A stretch of DNA of 16,743 nucleotides from the NCBI GenBank assembly GCA_964481255.1, contig CAYZTZ010000076.1:1-16743 (forward strand), in the 5' to 3' direction. Origin of the DNA: UBA6911 sp964481255. GTDB lineage: Bacteria > Acidobacteriota > UBA6911. The notes below the pieces were generated by a model. That model worked only from the letters and a program-made list of their open reading frames with translations. It did no database searches and was not told the DNA's origin. Numbering within the stretch: position 1 is the stretch's first letter; every line of letters begins with the position of its first letter. A program made the translations under genes and the position numbers. Shown here piece by piece: positions 13,419-16,743 of this stretch.

Positions 13419-16283
13419 ATGGCGGCGAAGGAGCAGAGATCGGGATTCCCGAGAGAACCGATAAACGGACTCCAGGCCTTCTCAAACAGGCATTCACTTC
13501 CTATGGCCGGCGGCGGCGGACCACCGATCGCGACGCATATGCCTCTTCAGCCCGGCGCAAAACTTGGTCCCTACGAAATTATCTCGGTTGTCGAAACACG
13601 GGACGATAGCGAACTTTATAGGGCGTCCGACACGCGGCTGAACCGCGAGGTCGCCGTCAAAGTATTCACCAACCGCTTCAGCGACCGTTTCCAGCGCGAG
13701 GCGCGCACCGTCGCTTCCTTGAATCACCCTCACATTTGCCTGCTGCACGATATCGGGCACCAGGAGGGCATGGACTTCATCGTCCTGGAGCATCTGGAAG
13801 GCCAGACGCTGGCCGAGCGGCTGAAACGAGGGCCGCTGGATCTGGACGAGGCCCTGACGGCTGCAATCGCGATCGCCGATGCTCTCGACAAGGCGCACCG
13901 CGCGGGCGTCACGCACCGCGACCTTCAGCCTTCCAAGGTGATGCTGACCAAAACGGGCGTCAAGCTGCTCGATTTCGGAATTGCCGAACCGAAACCATTG
14001 GCGGATGCGATGGTCAACCTGAAGACGGGCAGTCTCCCGGGCGGCGACGCCGGTCTGCAGTACGCCGCTCCCGAATGCCTGGAGGGAAAGGAACCGGACG
14101 CGCGCAGCGACATCTTCGCCTTCGGAGACATTCTCTATGAAATGGTCACCGGCAAAAAGGCCTTCGAAGGCAAGAGCCGCGCCGTATTGATCGCCGCGAT
14201 CGCGACGGCCGATCCCGATCCTCTGTCCGCTGCGCAACCCGCCGCGCCTCCGCTTCTCCAGCACATCGTCGATCGCTGCCTGGCAAAAGATCCCGAAGAC
14301 CGTTGGCAGACCGCGCACGATCTCCTGGTCCAGCTCCGCTGGCTGGCTGAAGGCGGAGAAACTTCCGCAGGCAAAGCTCAGGCCTCTGGAAAAGATAAAC
14401 TGATCCGGGCCGCGCTGGCCGCCGCAGGGATCCTGTTCCTTGCGCTGGCGGTTCCGGCCGCATTGTATTTGCGCGGGCCCGCGGAACCCGAGCCGTTCCA
14501 GTTCCGCGTGCCGGTGCTGGGGCTGAGTTCAGCGGATATCGCCCTTTCTCCGGACGGTCAGATGATTGCGCTGGTGGCCCGGCCGAACACGGGAGAGCCG
14601 GCATCGCTATACGTGCGCCGTGTGGGCGCGGTGACTTTTCAGCGGCTGGGAGGGACCGACGACGCTTCTCAACCCTTCTGGTCTCCCGACAGCCGCTTCA
14701 TCGGATTCCTGTCTGGCGGCCGACTGAAGAGTGTAAGCGCCGCCGGCGGCGCACCCAAGGATATCGGTGAAGCGCAGGGTTTCTCGGGCGGCGCATGGAA
14801 TCGCGAGGGGACTATCCTTTTCGGATCCGCCAAGGGTCTATACCGCGTGTCCGCCGAAGGCGGAAAACCATCTACCGTTACCGCGCCCGACTCCCAGGAA
14901 ACCGGCCATTTCTGGCCCAGTTTTCTGCCCGACGGCCGGCATTTTATGTATCTGGCATGGTCCGGGCAGGCCGCCAACCGGGCTGTATTCGTGGGTTCGC
15001 TCGATTCTAAAGAGAAAAAACGGCTTCTTTCCGCCGAGTCCAATGCAACCTATGCCGCCCCGGGCTACGTTGTCTTCCATCGCGAAGCGTCTCTGTTCGC
15101 ACAGCCCTTCAATCCCGGGAAATTGGCGCTGACCGGAGAGCCTGCCCACATCGCGGATCAGGTTTCCTCCAATCCCGCCAACGGCCGGGGCAGTTTCGAC
15201 GTCTCTCAAAACGGCTCGCTCCTCTACTTTCAAGGCACCAGCGCGCCGGCGGGCAGAGGCCAGATCCTGAATCAAAACGTCCAGTGGATCTGGGTCGATC
15301 GGTCCGGGGGCATGGGGGAGCGCGCGGGAAATCCAGGGCCCTACGGCGACTTCGACCTTTCTCCCGATGGAAGGCTGATCGCGGTCACCAAGCAGGAGAC
15401 CGGATCTCCCGGAGCCGATATCTGGGTCATCGACTGGCAGCGCGCGGGCGTATCCTACCGCCAGACTCTCGATCCGTCCGACGACATCAATCCCGTCTGG
15501 TCTCCGGACGGCAGGCAAATCGCGTTTACCACGTACCGCAAAGGGAACGCCGATATCTACACGGTCGACTACGGCACCGGTGTAGGCAAGGAGATGCCGC
15601 TCCTGGAATCCGCCAGTGACGAGCGGGTGGAAGACTGGTCAAAGGATGGAAAGCACATCGCCTACCTCAGTGGCCAGGACAACTTTAAGGATATTTACGC
15701 GCTCCCCATTGCGAACGGCAAGCCGGATGCGGATAAGAAACCGTTCCCGGTAGTCCAGGGGAGCTTCCAGAAAGATGAGCCGCAATTTTCCTACGACGGG
15801 AAATGGCTGGCCTACACATCCGACAGGACCGTGCCGGGCACTTTTCAGGTCTATGTAAGATCGTTTCCGTCCGGAGATCAGGAAATCGCGGTGTCCACGG
15901 CGGCCGGCGGACAGCCTCGCTGGAGGAAGGACGGGAAAGAGCTCTATTATCGCTCCGGCGACAATATCATGGCCGTTGAGATCAAAGGGGGAGACAGGCT
16001 CGAGGCCGGCATCCCGTATCTGTTGTTCGGGACTCCTTCCCGGTTTCAAAACCAGCGGGATCCTTTACGCCACCTGCTGGCAGTCACTCCGGATGGCCGG
16101 CGCTTTTTGCCTGGAGGCATAACTGGGGCCGGGAGCGGAAGTGGTGATACGCGAGTGCCACAGGCACCAATGATAGCCTCCACGGTTGTCTCTGCGCCGG
16201 AGATCGGTTCGCGCGGCAGCCTTTTCAGCGGCCTCACCGTCATACAGCATTGGACTTCGGCACTCGGGAAGGCGGATAAATGA
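13419..16283 (+). CDS. Predicted membrane pseudokinase with TolB-like beta-propeller
   Basis: PknB-family architecture, 954 aa from the first ATG: kinase-like domain (about 50-310), one transmembrane helix (about 329-351), then PD40/TolB blades (IALSPDGQ, PFWSPDSR, PSFLPDGR, FDLSPDGR, PVWSPDGR, EDWSKDGK). The fold is retained (K81 in VAVK, HRD 166-168, DFG 185-187, APE 217-219, SDIFAFG), but catalytic elements are lost: the glycine loop reads VETRDDSELY, with all three glycines replaced (E59, R61, S64), and HRDLKPSN has become HRDLQPSK, losing the catalytic-loop Lys (Q170) and the metal-binding Asn (K173). Activity is therefore doubtful. The C-terminus has a Gly/Ser-rich insertion before GLTVIQHW. 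The start is uncertain: the family usually begins like MPLQPGAKLGPYEI, which would be ATG 13539; neither start has a clear ribosome site. It overlaps the next kinase by ATGA. Confidence 0.9.
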   Translation: MAAKEQRSGFPREPINGLQAFSNRHSLPMAGGGGPPIATHMPLQPGAKLGPYEIISVVETRDDSELYRASDTRLNREVAVKVFTNRFSDRFQREARTVASLNHPHICLLHDIGHQEGMDFIVLEHLEGQTLAERLKRGPLDLDEALTAAIAIADALDKAHRAGVTHRDLQPSKVMLTKTGVKLLDFGIAEPKPLADAMVNLKTGSLPGGDAGLQYAAPECLEGKEPDARSDIFAFGDILYEMVTGKKAFEGKSRAVLIAAIATADPDPLSAAQPAAPPLLQHIVDRCLAKDPEDRWQTAHDLLVQLRWLAEGGETSAGKAQASGKDKLIRAALAAAGILFLALAVPAALYLRGPAEPEPFQFRVPVLGLSSADIALSPDGQMIALVARPNTGEPASLYVRRVGAVTFQRLGGTDDASQPFWSPDSRFIGFLSGGRLKSVSAAGGAPKDIGEAQGFSGGAWNREGTILFGSAKGLYRVSAEGGKPSTVTAPDSQETGHFWPSFLPDGRHFMYLAWSGQAANRAVFVGSLDSKEKKRLLSAESNATYAAPGYVVFHREASLFAQPFNPGKLALTGEPAHIADQVSSNPANGRGSFDVSQNGSLLYFQGTSAPAGRGQILNQNVQWIWVDRSGGMGERAGNPGPYGDFDLSPDGRLIAVTKQETGSPGADIWVIDWQRAGVSYRQTLDPSDDINPVWSPDGRQIAFTTYRKGNADIYTVDYGTGVGKEMPLLESASDERVEDWSKDGKHIAYLSGQDNFKDIYALPIANGKPDADKKPFPVVQGSFQKDEPQFSYDGKWLAYTSDRTVPGTFQVYVRSFPSGDQEIAVSTAAGGQPRWRKDGKELYYRSGDNIMAVEIKGGDRLEAGIPYLLFGTPSRFQNQRDPLRHLLAVTPDGRRFLPGGITGAGSGSGDTRVPQAPMIASTVVSAPEIGSRGSLFSGLTVIQHWTSALGKADK

Positions 16284-16743
16284 CAGAGCCGACGCCGGCA
16301 CTTACCTCAGGAACCCGGATGGGCCACTATCAGATCATCGAGCCGGTCGGCGCCGGGGGCATCGGCGAGGTGTATAAAGCGCTGGATACCCGTCTGGACC
16401 GCGTGGTTGCCGTCAAGCTGCTGATCGGGCACTGGGCGGCGGACCTCGATATGCGCCAGCGTTTTGAGCGCGAAGCGCGGATTATCGGGTCTCTGCGCCA
16501 TCCCAACATCTGCGTGCTCCACGACATCGGGCAGCATGAAGGCAACGACTTCCTGGTGATGGAGTATCTGGAAGGCGAAACGCTGGCGTCCCGGCTGGGG
16601 CGAGGCGCGCTGGGGGTAAGCGAAGCGTTGAAAATCGCCATCTCCATCGCCGACGCGCTGGACAAAGCCCACAGGCTTGGCGTCGTGCATCGCGATCTGA
16701 AGCCCTCCAACGTCATGCTGACCGCCGCCGGACCGAAACTGCT
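16280..16743 (+). CDS. Ser/Thr protein kinase, PknB family, truncated by window end
   Basis: The first 154 residues of a kinase closely resembling the upstream pseudokinase, but with intact motifs: glycine loop GAGGIGEV (24-31), K46 in VAVK, HRDLKPSN (137-144). The sequence stops just before the DFG motif. The ATG overlaps the upstream stop (ATGA), with a purine-rich GGAAGGCGG upstream, so the two are translationally coupled and made together. By analogy with its neighbours it probably continues into a transmembrane helix and a propeller or TPR region, but that is outside the window. The likely active partner of the pseudokinase. Confidence 0.92.
   Translation, partial: MTEPTPALTSGTRMGHYQIIEPVGAGGIGEVYKALDTRLDRVVAVKLLIGHWAADLDMRQRFEREARIIGSLRHPNICVLHDIGQHEGNDFLVMEYLEGETLASRLGRGALGVSEALKIAISIADALDKAHRLGVVHRDLKPSNVMLTAAGPKL

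Noticed and set aside
13499..14318. Long minus-strand open frames antisense to the kinase genes
   Set aside because: They are shadows of GC-rich codon usage in the kinase frame; the plus-strand frames carry clear kinase and propeller motifs.
13419..16283. Sequencing frameshift as the cause of the lost kinase motifs
   Set aside because: The frame and flanking residues align throughout the glycine loop and catalytic loop with no gap, so the changes are substitutions.

Overview
The window looks like a metagenome-assembled fragment of an Acidobacteriota-type genome. This is inferred from three membrane-anchored PknB-family Ser/Thr kinases, two of them seen to carry TolB/PD40 beta-propellers, an architecture very common in that phylum. 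Moderately high GC and a scaffolding gap of exactly 100 N flanked by a 55-bp duplicate support a short-read metagenome origin. No rRNA, tRNA, CRISPR or phage genes were seen.

Layout. Everything from 272 to 13238 reads on the minus strand, and from 13419 to the end on the plus strand. In order: (1) a HEPN/MNT toxin-antitoxin pair (272-1043); (2) a canonical kinase-propeller receptor (1105-3831); (3) a type VII MntA-HepT pair (3929-4544); (4) an intact IS630-family element with matching ends and a TA target duplication (4610-5714); (5) a probable two-gene operon for exported proteins: a 1338-aa protein with a bacterial Ig-like domain and a TPR-PDZ protein. The latter is split by the N gap, which appears to be an assembly artefact, so the real gene is probably continuous; (6) a degenerate stretch (11608-11950) and a Blc-type lipocalin (11953-12498); (7) a third MntA-HepT pair (12532-13238) whose toxin has lost its catalytic end exactly where a 33-bp palindromic repeat begins; (8) a REPIN-like inverted pair of the same repeat in the divergent intergenic region; (9) a second kinase-propeller protein that looks like a pseudokinase (13419-16283), overlapping by ATGA the start of a canonical kinase cut off by the window end (16280-16743).

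Most noteworthy points. A palindromic repeat has truncated a HepT toxin and supplies its stop codon, and direct copies of the repeat bracket the toxin-antitoxin pair. A degraded kinase is translationally coupled to an intact paralogue. A different short palindrome is embedded in frame inside the first kinase domain. Several lead genes have a -10-like hexamer exactly six bases before the ATG, suggesting leaderless transcripts. The TPR-PDZ / Ig-like secreted pair does not match any system I recognise.
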